Below the pieces are notes generated by a model. The model was given only the letters and a program-made list of their open reading frames with translations, made no database searches and was not told where the DNA came from. Source: Ampelocalamus luodianensis (taxonomy: Eukaryota > Streptophyta > Magnoliopsida > Poales > Poaceae). From it: a stretch of DNA of 64,000 nt. Shown in pieces: positions 22,855-33,167 of this stretch. The first letter of the stretch is position 1. The number at the start of each line of letters is the position of its first letter. A program made the position numbers and the translations under genes. The stretch is taken from the NCBI GenBank assembly GCA_036346255.1, contig CM070619.1, positions 27,286,342-27,350,341 of the forward strand. Direction: 5' to 3'.

Positions 22855-25800
22855 TGCCGGGACCTGCATTCGATTACGGAACCCTCGTGTATCCGCACTA
22901 GTCGGTGATCACGCTAGTGCACACAGGTTAACATAGGTAAATATCGATCCACAAGCGATAAATAAAGTAAACGATTAGTTTGAATAACAAATAAGGGTTT
23001 TGACCTTATGGTCGAGTTTACACTTATTAAACCACGCAGGCTAACAGAAATAAAGCAACAATGAACGAAAAACTCCAAACAGAGATCCCACCAATTCAAC
23101 ACGGGCAACCGGCGGGATCCGGACCTTAACTAACGATCGGCCTTCAATAACTCCTCCTCAAAGCGGCGTGAACTCCTCCTCTTCTGTAGGTTTGGGCGCA
23201 AGTTTTACAACAAGCGTGAGTACACAACTGCACTAGCAAATCATACCACGAGAATGCAATGTATAGATGCAGCTTATTCGAAAGGAAAAGGCTTCTGTGG
23301 TTCTTTTGCATAAAAACAACATTTGCAATTGAATACCATAATAGATTGAAAGCATAATTCAAAACAAATAGACAATACTAATTTAACAGCTTGTTTCCAC
23401 AAAGACACGCACTAAATGATTATTTCACATAGCCATATGATTAAGGTCACACAGCTCCCATTCCCACATTTTGTGAAAACTACCCCTCGTGTGAAATCCC
23501 GAGCATGTCCATGATCATGACGCGCTATTCGAATAGATTGTTTAACACTCTGCGAGAGGTTGTACACTTTACCCACAAGATACAACTAGTGTAGCAAGCA
23601 CCAATCGTAATAAAACAGTTCGGAAACTTCATCTCAAACATTGACATTCCCGCAGTGCTTACAAACCGCTATACGGCTCACATAGAATTGGTATAACACA
23701 CACACTGGGACGGGGAAGACGATCGCCCCATGATGCAACCACCAAGTAGTCACACCTCCACCTCACACACGCCCTAACCTATCCACACAACATCAATGCC
23801 GAATCCATAACTTACTAAGTTAGGCCGTCCCATACTAGGCATGTGTACGTCGCAGTGAAGGCTCGATTCAATGGCGCACAAAGTTAAGTCCTTAATTGAC
23901 CAAGGCAAGACTTCCATTTTCTAACTAAGTCACAAAGACCATCATTCCCATCACATAGACCACCATGTCACACAGTCTCCACCACTTGCCTCAGTCTAAA
24001 TCCTTTACCACCCAGTTGGTTTTAGTGCAACACATGCCATCACGAAGTAACAACACATAGCACACAGTTTTACACGAAGTTCCATAGTCACTTAGTCATA
24101 ATTAATATTTGCAACTTACATATGATGATGACTCATGGCATGGCTAAGCAATTGTACTCGCATCTAACCAACCCACGTTGGTGCTATAATATTACCAACT
24201 CATAACCAATCTAGGGTGACAAGGAAGTATGACATACAAGGCCAAGGTGTGATAACAATTTGGATAATAACTATGCCCAAAGCATTTAAATAAATAATTA
24301 AAGTAGAATGCAATAACTTAACACAAAGTAATTTGAAAACTAGGTCCAAGATGATCAAAGGTATGACTTGCCTTGGAAAAGGTCTATGTACTGGTCTTGA
24401 TCTTGGGGTGCTCCTTCTTCCACAAAATTTCCGACAGATCGACGTCTACTCGCAAACGAAACAAAAACAAACAAAACAAATAAATAACAGAGGCAAAACT
24501 AACTCCAAAAATTAAATAAAAAACTCAGATAAATAGAGCTTGAATTTAGACAAATTTAGAAACTTGAATGGGCTCAATCGGAGTTAGGATGCAAAAGTTA
24601 TGGGCTTTGGAAGATTGGAAATCTAAAAGAAACCCTAATTTGGATTTTCTGGAATTTTCGAATTATTTCTCTAAAGAAAAATCAGATTATTGCGCAATCA
24701 CGACGTCAGCCCTCAGAATTTCAGAAAAAGATAAATAAAAGAAAAACCTGACATGTGGGACCCACATGTTAGTGAGATGGCTCACGGAGACCAAGTCTCA
24801 CCGAGCCGTTGAATCTGGGTCGTGGACTACCACGTGACGGCGACGGGGCTCCACGCGCGACACGAGGGCACCTGGCGCCGACGGCGCCGAGGTGGCCGGA
24901 GTGGCGTGCCGCGTCACCCGGCGACGACGGCGGCTCGGGGATCGAGGGTTCGCGAACGGCGCGCTTTCACCGGCGGTGGGTGGTACCGAGGTAGAGGATG
25001 ACACGAGGATCAGCGCGGTGTGCTCAGCGGTGCACGGAACGCCTCGTGTGGCGGCGGCGAGCGAAGAGCGGCGAGAGGATTCGCTCGACGGGATCGGAGC
25101 TACGGCGATCTTCCCGCGAAACCAAGGCCACCAGAGGTAGAGGAGCTCCGTGCGATGCCGAGGGTGCGACGAAGAGGCACGCGGCACTAACGGCGGAGAA
25201 CAAGCTCGTCGGAGTTTCGTGGCGCGGTCGCTTCTCAGAGCTTTGCGGCGCGCTAGGGTTAGGGTTCGAGCGGCGTGCGCGGGTTGGAGTCACGGAGACC
25301 GAGGCTACCTCCCCTTTATACGCGGAGGCCTGGGAGAGTCCGAGGGCACGAACGCGGCGGAGGCGGCGGAGTCCGTCGCCCCCGACTTCGAGGCGATGAT
25401 GACGTGGCGGGTGGGACCCACACGTCGCTGGCTAAGGTTAGGACACGGCGCGGCGAATGGTGCGGCTGAAAGCAGACTCATGATCGGCCTGTTCAGATCC
25501 GATCAGGCGGCCCACAATCAAAGGAACATTCGGACCGTCTCGTTACCTCACCAGCGCATCTAGCCGCTTCATCCTCGATCGGACGGTGGAGAACAGCAGG
25601 CGCTCGAGAGAGAGGAGAGGGGCGACATGCGGCCCGCATGTCGAGCAGTGAGGCGCCGGCGAGCTGCTTGTGGTGAGGCCAGGAGTGGCGGGGTCAAGGG
25701 TTAGGGCGGAAGATTAGGCCCGAGAGGATTTTGAGATTATAAATAGCTTTTCTATTTTAGAAAATACGAGAAATTCAAATAAGCAATAGAAAATAGCAAA

Positions 25801-26028
25801 TGAACTCGGAAAAATTCTAGAAAAATCTAGAAAATATATCTGAGCACATAGAACCCAAATAAAATATTTTTGGCTATTGTTCCACTTGGGATTATTCACA
25901 TTAAATGTTTTTGATTGTAAAGTCCAATATTAAGCTTTTGAAATTAAATTCAAATAAAATCCAAATGGTGAATTTTCTTCCTACTAACTATTAAAAGATT
26001 TTTAAGCTCTGAAAATTGGGATGTTACA
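22855..26028 (-). repeat. Right LTR of the A/B array (5' LTR of B, 3,174 bp)
   Basis: Full-length LTR ending GGGATGTTACA on the plus strand. It includes the TATTCGAATAG palindrome (23525-23536), a CAAAAGTTATG motif (24592-24602), a GC-rich leader at 24780-25700 and a TATA box (25313-25320, minus). Compared with the middle LTR there are many small indels at CAG/CTG sites. Confidence 0.85.
25313..25320 (-). promoter_or_regulatory. TATA box of the right A/B LTR
   Basis: The minus strand reads TATAAAGG, in the same position as 16433-16440. Confidence 0.55.
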
Positions 26029-26593
26029 TTATACTACTGTTTTTAACTACATAAACTATTTTTCTATCGCTACTATTTACATACAAATTAACTACGCTTT
26101 GTTTTCTAATTTTTTTCTCTAACTAAAATCTCTTACTGATACTACTATTTCAACTACATAAACTAATTACTTACTAGAAAATATACATTACAAAATAAAA
26201 AACTTACCTCACGAGATGAAATCTCCTTCTTCTTTCTCTCCCTCTCCTCCCTCTTTCTCCTCCTCTTTCATTCTTTCTTCTCCTCTTCAGCCTTGCATGA
26301 TTTCTAGCTTGTCTCGCTCAGGCGGAGGGGACCGCGGCGTTTTATATAGCCATTCCAGTCGTCGTGCATGTTAGCGACTACGCTCTCGCTATTGCTCAAT
26401 GGTTCGGTGATCGCACTTATCGCCCAACGTTAGGCGTTGCTTATTGCCGCCGTGGTTGCGGCATTCTGCTGACGGTTGATCGAGCTGGGCCACCCAACCA
26501 TTAGGTGACAGTAGTATTTTCCTGTAAAAAAATATCGCAAGAATAAATTTGTAATTTATAATAAAAAATAGATTATTTTTTAAAAAAATTCTC
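26029..26593 (-). other. Unassigned segment with inverted-repeat ends and a promoter-like layout
   Basis: It sits between the A/B array and the copia remnant. ATACTACTGT (26031-26040) has its reverse complement at 26508-26517. On the minus strand it reads, in order, a GGCTATATAAAA box, a GA-rich leader (about 26300-26219), then GAG|GTAAGT, a consensus 5' splice site, and AT-rich intron-like sequence. The final 77 bp (26517-26593) are AT-rich. It could be a small DNA transposon carrying a gene 5' end, or two unrelated fragments. No target duplication is evident. Confidence 0.4.
26341..26348 (-). promoter_or_regulatory. TATA box in the unassigned segment
   Basis: The minus strand reads TATATAAA, flanked by GC-rich sequence, about 135 bp upstream of the GTAAGT donor-like site at 26207-26202. 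Confidence 0.4.
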
Positions 26594-27450
26594 ATGTGTT
26601 CAGCTGTTGGAATTTCCATGAAACGGCTCACATAACCTACAGAGTAAGAGATATCTAGCCTCGTATGCACCAAATACCTCAAGCTCCCAACCAAACTTCT
26701 ATATACCGAAGCATCAGCTGGAGTAGCATTGCTTGACTTACTAAGTTTGAGCCTTGCATCCATTGGCACTTGGCATGGATTACAATCACCCATCCTAGCT
26801 TTCTCCAAAATCTTCAGTGCATAAGCAGTTTTCTTCATTGTGATGCCTTCTTCAGTCTACTGAACATCCGTCCCAAAATAGTAACTCAACAGGCCCAAGT
26901 CACTCATGTTAAAGAGATTCTTCATCTCCTCCTTGAACTTCTGAATCTCATGAGAATGAGAGCCCACAATGACAAGGTCATCAACATAAACCCCAACAAG
27001 TAAACACAAAGATTTAGTACCTCTCCTGTACAAGGCATGCTCTGAAGGACTTTTCTCAAAACCAAGGGAGATGAGACTACTATGCAGTTTTGCATTCCAT
27101 GCTCTTGGAGCCTGTTTCAACCCATACAAAGCTTTGTTAAGCCGAAACACTTTGTGAGGATTGTCCTTGTCTCCAAAACCGGTGGTTGTGGACATACACT
27201 TCCTCGTGAAGCTCCCCATTCGAGAATGCGGACTTGACATCCATGTGATGCACTTCATAACCTTGCTTCACTACTAGAGCTATCAACACTCGCACTGTTT
27301 CGATCTTGGCTACTGGGGCAAAGACCTCCTCGAAGTTGACACCTTGCTATTGTATGTACCCCTTGGCCACCAAACGTGCTTTGTGCTTCACCACTTCTCC
27401 TTGTGCATTCTTCTTGACCTTGAAAATCCATTTCAATCCAATCGGTCAAA
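26594..27450 (-). pseudogene. Copia remnant: reverse transcriptase and RNase H part
   Basis: 26857-27258 reads FRLNKALYGLKQAPRAWNAKL and VYVDDLVIVG, with the Y-V-D-D catalytic box of Ty1/copia RT. Downstream, 26594-26838 reads the tether PCQVPMDARLKLSK...YRSLVGSLRYLVHTRLDISYSVGYVSRFM. The protein is cut after ...TAEHM at about 26593, so most of RNase H and the 3' LTR are missing. A frame break near 27250 separates it from the RT N-terminus. Confidence 0.85.
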
Positions 27451-27918
27451 CCCCTGCAGGAGGCTCAACTAGCTGCCATGTTTGGTTTGACTCAATAGCA
27501 TTGAGCTCCTCTTGCATTGCTTCTTTCCAGCACCTAATCTTTTCTGCTTCTGACCAAGAAGAAGGTTCCTCTACTGCAAGAAGGCATAGCTCACTGAATG
27601 ATTCAGTTAAGTCCTGCACAACAGTATTATCATAGAGATTCTTGAGTGTGCGATATCGCCGGGGTCCTTCAGTCGCAGTGGCTCACTCGATGCTTGGGGG
27701 AGTCACCCACTGCACTACTCTAGGTGTAGGCGGTGTGGCTGCTGGTGTGGCTCGACGGCTGGTGCGTCCACATCTCGGTAGCTTGAGGAACGCCAAGTGC
27801 ATCACCTTGCACCGATACAGGGACATCTTGTGCTCTCCCTTGCATCCGAGCTTCCTCATGAGTATAACCTGCATATGAAAACACAGTGTACCTAAAGAGA
27901 AAGTATCACCAAGTGTTG
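27451..27918 (-). pseudogene. Copia remnant: degraded integrase-RT linker
   Basis: This is colinear with the linker between copia integrase and RT. Only short broken frames survive and no motif is assignable with confidence. Confidence 0.5.
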
Positions 27919-28803
27919 TTACTCCAGAGTGATCTCCTTCACTGCTCCAGTCCTACCTGGCCTCATTGAAGACAACGTCGCGGGTGACATGGACTTTTTT
28001 GCCAACAAGGTCATACATCCGGAGGCCTTGCACCTTGGTTCAGTGTGATCGTAACCATGGGTATGTCTGCGATTGTCAAGCTTCTTCAAATTTGGCTTCA
28101 CCAGCTTCACATGTCCCACACAATCGATTGTACGAAAGTAACGCACGTTCGACCGTCTTCCATACCAAGCTTCATTTGGGGTCTGGCCTTCGACGCTCTT
28201 GGTAGGTGAACAGTTCAAGATGTGGACAGCCATCGTGGCCGCCTCACCCCAGAACCTTCTTGGCACACCTTTCGCCTTCAAAAGACTTCGCGCCATAGCC
28301 ACCACGGTCTGGTTCTATCTTTCGATGACCCCATTTTGTTGTGGTGAATACGGTGCGGTGAGATGTCGTTTGATGCCTTGGTCTGCCCAATACCGCCTGA
28401 ATTCTATGGAGGTGAATGCACCACCACGATCGGTCCAGAAAACCTTTAACTTGGCTCCACTCTCCAATTGTGCATTGGCTTGGAATCTCTTGACAGCTTT
28501 AGCAGCTTCATCCTTTGATTTTAACAATGACACCTACATAAAGCGAGTGAGATCGTCAACAAGCAAAGCGGGAAAAACTCTCTCTAGGTGTGGTGGCGAG
28601 ATGGGACCACAAAGATCAGCATGTACCAACTCCAGTGCTGTCTTGGTGCCATAACTTGCCTCTTCAGGGAATGAAGAATTTTGTTGCTTCCCAATGAGAC
28701 AACTATCACGATTTGCTCCTGACTTGTAACTCATCGGTCCAAGTACCATCCTTTGCATGGCGACTGGCGAAGAGAATTGAAGTTCAAGTGGCCAAACGAG
28801 CAT
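27919..28803 (-). pseudogene. Copia remnant: GAG-pre-integrase and integrase
   Basis: 28534-28803 contains KTALELVHADLCGPISP, the first catalytic Asp region. 28315-28533 reads VFWTDRGGAFTSIEFRRYWADQGIKRHLTAPYSPQQNGVIER, with the second Asp and the Glu. 27919-28305 reads ARSLLKAKGVPRRFWGEAATMAVHILNCSPTKSVEGQTPNEAWYG. The core is almost intact apart from frame breaks at the joins. Confidence 0.85.
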
Positions 28804-28918
28804 GCCATCGCCACGCCTCCTCGGTGCAACGGGCCGCTAGGCATACAGGCTCTACCAAATTGAGATTAAGCATGTACAATCGGTTATTAGACCTTGTTAC
28901 CTTGGCCAACAATTTCTT

Positions 28919-29606
28919 CTATTGATCTCTCACACTGAGAATGCCATCTTCAATGAGTATTTGGCAACCATTGTCATCCAGTTGCCCAACACTCACAATA
29001 TTGCTTTGAAGCTTCGGTATGTAGTAGATATCACTCAGGGTTCGATGTTCTCCATTGTGGCACCTGAACAACACTGAGCCTTTGCCGTAGATGTCAACGA
29101 GCGAGCCGTCTCCAAACTTTACCGACCCTTGTACCGTTGTGTCGAGGTCAACAAAATTTGTTTTAGTTCCGGACATGTGGTTTGTGGCGCTTGTGTCCAG
29201 ATACCACATGTCGTTACAGCTTTCGCCTTCATGCCCAAGATTCACCTGCGTAGGGACTTCATTGAGGAAAATCACAGCGGACTCATCCTCTTCACCCACT
29301 GAGAGTGTACAGACTTGTGTCATAAGAAGCACAGGTTCATTCTCTTGGGCTTGAGATAAGTTTGCCTGTTCCTTGCGTTCGCGACGAGGTTTGCGACATT
29401 CCCTTGCAAAATGCCCATAAATGTTACAATTAAAGCATTTCACCTTGGATTTGTCACACTTGTTGCCCGAAGAACTGCCATCTTTCACATCTAGCGATCC
29501 CTTTACTTGACCACCTGAGGAGGAGAATGAGCCGGTCTGCTTATGTTTTGACCGAGCCATCTACTCCTCCTCAGTAAGGAGTAGACGACTCCCTTCATCT
29601 CCATTC
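28919..29606 (-). pseudogene. Copia remnant: gag C-terminus and protease
   Basis: A 213-codon frame begins in gag. The zinc knuckle CFNCNIYGHFAREC has the C-x2-C-x4-H-x4-C pattern. The protease active site reads WYLDTSATNHMSG, with Asp-Thr-Ser where Asp-Thr/Ser-Gly is usual. Most of gag is missing because element X starts at 29607, which dates the copia element before X. Confidence 0.85.
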
Positions 29607-30785
29607 TGTAACATCCCCCAAGTCAATTAATGAGAATTAGTATGCATCTTATCAGCATGCATGACATTTTGGAAATATTTGTATAAATTATTGCACTTGG
29701 AAAATCTTAATCAAAATTAAACCTACACTTCAATTTTAAGCTCCAAAAGAAAATAGGAACAAAAACTTATGATCATCATCTGGAAATAATTTATTAAAAT
29801 ACTATAATAACATCAATAAATATAATTTTCCCAATTTTTTGGAACTTATTTCAACCCAAAGAAAATTCAAACTAAAATCAATGACCTATTTTAGGTTTGA
29901 ATATAAACTTTATAAAATAAAGCATGAACAATAATGTTTAAGAATTTTTTTTTGAGAACTATACCTTCCTAGTAAACCCCTTGAATTATTTCAAGATTTT
30001 TAGAATTTTATTGCTATTTTTAAAGCATTAGCCAAACCTGTTATTTTTCGGTCAAACTGGTTTTAATCTTCGGGCTGCACTGTTGGCCGGACCAGTTTGA
30101 CTTGGCTAGACCTAACCCCCTAGCTGCACCTAATGGAACCCAATGTGCACGAACTGTCCGATCTGAATTCAACCGTAGGATTTGATCGGAGCTGTTCGGA
30201 CTGTCCAAACCAGCTAGCACACGTGGGCTGTCCGATCTCAATCGGACCGTCTAGATCAGATGGGCCATTCGGACCATTCGAACAAACGCGCGATCCGAAT
30301 CGTCAAAACTAAATCGGACGGTCCGAACCTCACACCGCACCGATCCGACGGCATGCGACCGCATTGGTCGGTCCACCGCACCGCCTCCTTCGCAGCGGCG
30401 CTGGGCTCGCCTACTCGCACCCATCTTCAACCTTGAGCAGGCGCGGCGCAGGAGCTGAGCACCACGCGCTCATCGCATGCTGCAAATGCCTATCGACGCC
30501 GTGGTCTCACCGCCAAAAATGACCAGCCCTAGTGCATCCCCACTTGACGCCGTGTCCATCTCCGTCTTCGGACTCCCATAAAACCCCCTCGCTGCTCACC
30601 TTTCCCTTCACTTCTCTTCCCGGCTATGGAAGAGAGGGACGTTCTAGCCACCATTTCACTCGGGTAAGCCCCGCTCCTCAGCACCCTTGCTTTCCTCTAT
30701 CCTCACCGTCTCCATCCCTGCTAATGCCGACCTTTGGTTTTGACTGTAGCGCACGGAACGCCGGCGTGTCTTCCTTGTCTCCGGG
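29607..30785 (+). repeat. X 5' LTR, first piece
   Basis: Starts TGTAACATCCCCC and aligns with 61094-62297 along its length. It contains a run of CGGAC/GGTCCG-type motifs at 30100-30330. It breaks at CCGGG (30781-30785), the left target duplication of Y, and resumes at 50724. Confidence 0.9.
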
Positions 30786-30815
30786 TGTAACATCCCAAGT
30801 TTCAGACTTGTGTTT
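30786..30815 (+). repeat. Y 5' LTR stub fused to pol
   Basis: Matches the first 30 bp or so of the Y 3' LTR (33168 onward) with one mismatch, then continues as TGTGGTGGTATTC, codons of the RT catalytic strand. The joint could use 3-4 bases of overlap (GTTT), suggesting illegitimate recombination. Confidence 0.85.
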
Positions 30816-31850
30816 GTGGTGGTATTCATCGATGATATCCTTATCTACTCCAAGAGTGAAGAAGAGCATGCTGAGCATCTTAAGCTTGTGTTGGGCAAGC
30901 TGCGCGAGCACCAGCTGTATACCAAATTCAGCAAGTGTGAGTTCTGGTTGAAGGAAGTGGCATTCTTGGGCCATGTTCTTTCAGCAGGAGGTGTGGCTGT
31001 GGATCCTAGCAAGGTCAGTGATGTGCTATCTTGGGGTCAGCCCAAGTCGGTCACCGATGTGCGGAGTTTTCTTGGTTTGGCTGGCTACTATCGCCGCTTT
31101 ATCGAGAATTTCTCCAAGATTGCGAAGCCTATGACCGAATTGCTCAAGAAAGACAAGAAGTTTGAGTGGTCCACTACTTGTGATGTGAGTTTTCAGGAAC
31201 TCAAGAAGCGATTGACCTCAGCCCCAGTGCTTGTTCTCCCTGATATTCACAAGAGTTTTGATATCTATTGTGATGCTTCTGGTCAGGGTCTTGGTTGTGT
31301 TCTTATGCAAGAAGGCAAGGTTGTGGCCTATGCATCGCGGTAGTTGAGGCCTCATGAACTCAACTATCCTACTCACGACTTGGAGTTAGCTGCAGTGGTT
31401 CATGCACTCAAAATTTGGCGGCATTATCTGATGGGTAACCGTTGTGAGGTGTATTCTGACCACAAGAGCTTGAAGTACTTGTTCACCCAGCCAGATCTGA
31501 ACCTCAGGCAAAGAAGATGGTTGGAATTGATCAAGGACTATGACATGGGCATTCAGTATCATCCGGGCAAGGCCAATGTCGTTGCGGATGCACTCAGTCG
31601 GAAGGTGTATTGCAACATGTTGATGCTCCAAGAGCAGCAGCCTACCCTCACTTCAGAATTTTAGCGCCTCAATTTGGGTTTGATCGAGCACGGTTCTCTT
31701 GCTACCTTGGTTGTGCAACCAACCTTGGTGGACCAAATCAAGGCCGCACAGCAGACAGATGTTGGTGTGAGTCAAATCAAGCAGAATATCAAGGATGGGA
31801 CAGCCACGTGCTTTTCAGAGGATGAGCATGGCGTTGTATGGTTTGGGTAG
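30816..31850 (+). pseudogene. Y reverse transcriptase C-terminus and RNase H
   Basis: The frame opens at the RT box (VVVFIDDILIYSKSEEEH), then reads LREHQLYTKFSKCEFWLKEVAFLGHV, LAGYYRRFIENFSKIAKPMTELLKK, and RNase H with FDIYCDASGQGLGCVLMQEGKVVAYASR and LELAAVVHALKIWRHYL. The same frame continues through TAG stops at 31341, 31662 and 31848. The first two fall where Gln (CAG) is expected, so a C-to-T change in a CAG context would explain them. Confidence 0.9.
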
Positions 31851-32640
31851 CGTCTTGTGGTTCTTAAGGTCATGGAGTTGCGGGATTTGATTCTCCGCGA
31901 AGCCCATGATTCTCCTTTGTCCATCCATCCCGGGCTACCAAGATGTATCGGGACCTTCGCCGAGATTCTAGTGGACCCGTATGAAGCGGAGATTGCTAAG
32001 TTCGTTGTCGAGTGCGGCGTGTCTTTGTCGTGTGAAGGCCGAGCATCGGCGTCCAGCAGCCTTCTTCAGCCTTTGCGGTGCGAGTGGAAGTGGGATTCCG
32101 TTGGCATGGACTTCATCACGGGTTGCCGTGCTTCTTCCAGGAAGGATGCCTTGTGGGTCATCATCGATCGGTTGACAAAGGTGGCCCATTTTCTTCGATG
32201 CAGGGCAAAGATTGATGTGAGTCGGTTGGCGACTTGTATATATCCCATTGTGAGCCTGCATGGTGTGCCACGAAAGATTGTGTCAGATCGTGGTTCTCTT
32301 TTCACCTCTCGTTTCTGGCATAAATTGCAAGAGGCTATGGGCACCCGTCTTACTTTGATTCACTTACCACCTCGGGACCGATGGTCGACGGGCGAGTCAA
32401 CCAAGTGTTGGAAGATATGCTATGTGCTTGTGTTCTTTCCTATGGGAAGAAGTGGGAGAAGTGCCTACCATTTGCTGAGTTCTCCTACAACAACAGCTAT
32501 CAGGCCAGTCTTGGCATGGCACTATTTGAGGCTTTGTATGGGAGGAGATGCAGAACCCCACCGAGTCGGCGGTGGTGGCGGTTCTTGGCCCGGTCGATCA
32601 ACGAGGCGAAAGTCGAGTTCGATTGATCCGCGAGCATCTG
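31851..32640 (+). pseudogene. Y integrase zinc finger and catalytic core
   Basis: It starts MELRDLILREAHDSPLSIHPG. The core carries WDSVGMDFITG (first Asp), IIDRLTKVAHF and IVSDRGSLFTSRFWHKLQEAMGT (second Asp). The zinc-finger Cys pair (about 31990-32040) and the Glu motif (32371-32400) are scrambled: CAG positions read CG or CGG and one CTG reads CCG, shifting the frame. Confidence 0.85.
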
Positions 32641-33127
32641 CGCACGGCCCAGTCCAGGCAGAAGAGCTATGCAGATCGCCGTCGCCGTGAGTTGAGCTTT
32701 GAACCCAATGACTTTGTGTATCTCAAAGTCTCACCCTTGAAGGGCCATCAACGTTTTGGCATCAAGGGCAAGTTAGCTCCCCGCTATGTTGGGCCTTATC
32801 GCATCGTCGAGAGAGTTGGGGCTGTTGCATACAGATTGGAGCTACCAGCTGCACTTGAGGGTGTGCATGATGTGTTTCATGTATCCCACCTGAAGAAGTG
32901 CCTCCGTGTCCCAATCGAGAGAAACTCCGTTGGAGGTTCTCGATGTGCAAGAGAATTTGACCTACGCGAGTATCCACATTCGTATTCTTGAGGAATCTGA
33001 ACGGAGAACAAGGAACCGTGTCATCAAGTTCCTTAGGGTTCAGTGGTCAAACCATTCTGAGGATGAGGCAACTTGGGAGCGAGAAGATCGCCTTCGTGCA
33101 GATTACCCATCCTTCTTCTCCGAGTAA
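32548..33127 (+). pseudogene. Y integrase C-terminal domain and chromodomain
   Basis: The first frame reads TAQSRQKSYADRRRRELSFEPNDFVYLKVSPLKG, GKLAPRYVGPYRIVERVG and HDVFHVSHLKKCLRVP. A one-frame shift near 32920 leads into LTYASIHIRILEESERRTRNRVIKFLRVQWSNHSEDEATWEREDRLRADYP, a clear chromodomain, ending at TAA 33125-33127. Only that one break keeps it from being intact. Confidence 0.9.
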
Positions 33128-33153
33128 AAGGAATCTCGGGTCGAGATTCTTGT

Positions 33154-33167
33154 AAGGGGGGGAGAGT
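33154..33167 (+). other. Y polypurine tract
   Basis: AAGGGGGGGAGAGT lies directly before TGTAACATCCC at 33168. Confidence 0.8.

Larger units (their letters stand above)
8403..26028 (-). mobile_element. Tandem A/B chromovirus array (LTR-A-LTR-B-LTR), minus strand
   Basis: Three LTR copies (8403-8771 partial, 14324-17154, 22855-26028) alternate with two colinear internal regions, A (8772-14323) and B (17155-22854). Read on the minus strand, each internal region runs primer binding site, extra ORF, gag, protease, RT, RNase H, integrase, chromodomain, polypurine tract. This is a Ty3/gypsy chromovirus of the Tekay-like kind. Sharing one LTR between two internal regions is the usual product of unequal recombination between LTRs of neighbouring or allelic copies. 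Both copies are broken by many frameshifts. Confidence 0.85.

Noticed and set aside
24749..24770. Palindrome ACATGTGGGACCCACATGT in the A/B LTR (also near 15858)
   Set aside because: This phrase is common in plant leader sequences; it is noted but nothing in the context supports a specific role.
26594..29606. Possible endogenous pararetrovirus
   Set aside because: Domain order (gag, protease, integrase, then RT-RNase H) and sequence motifs are Ty1/copia; no movement protein or virus-type coat protein is seen.
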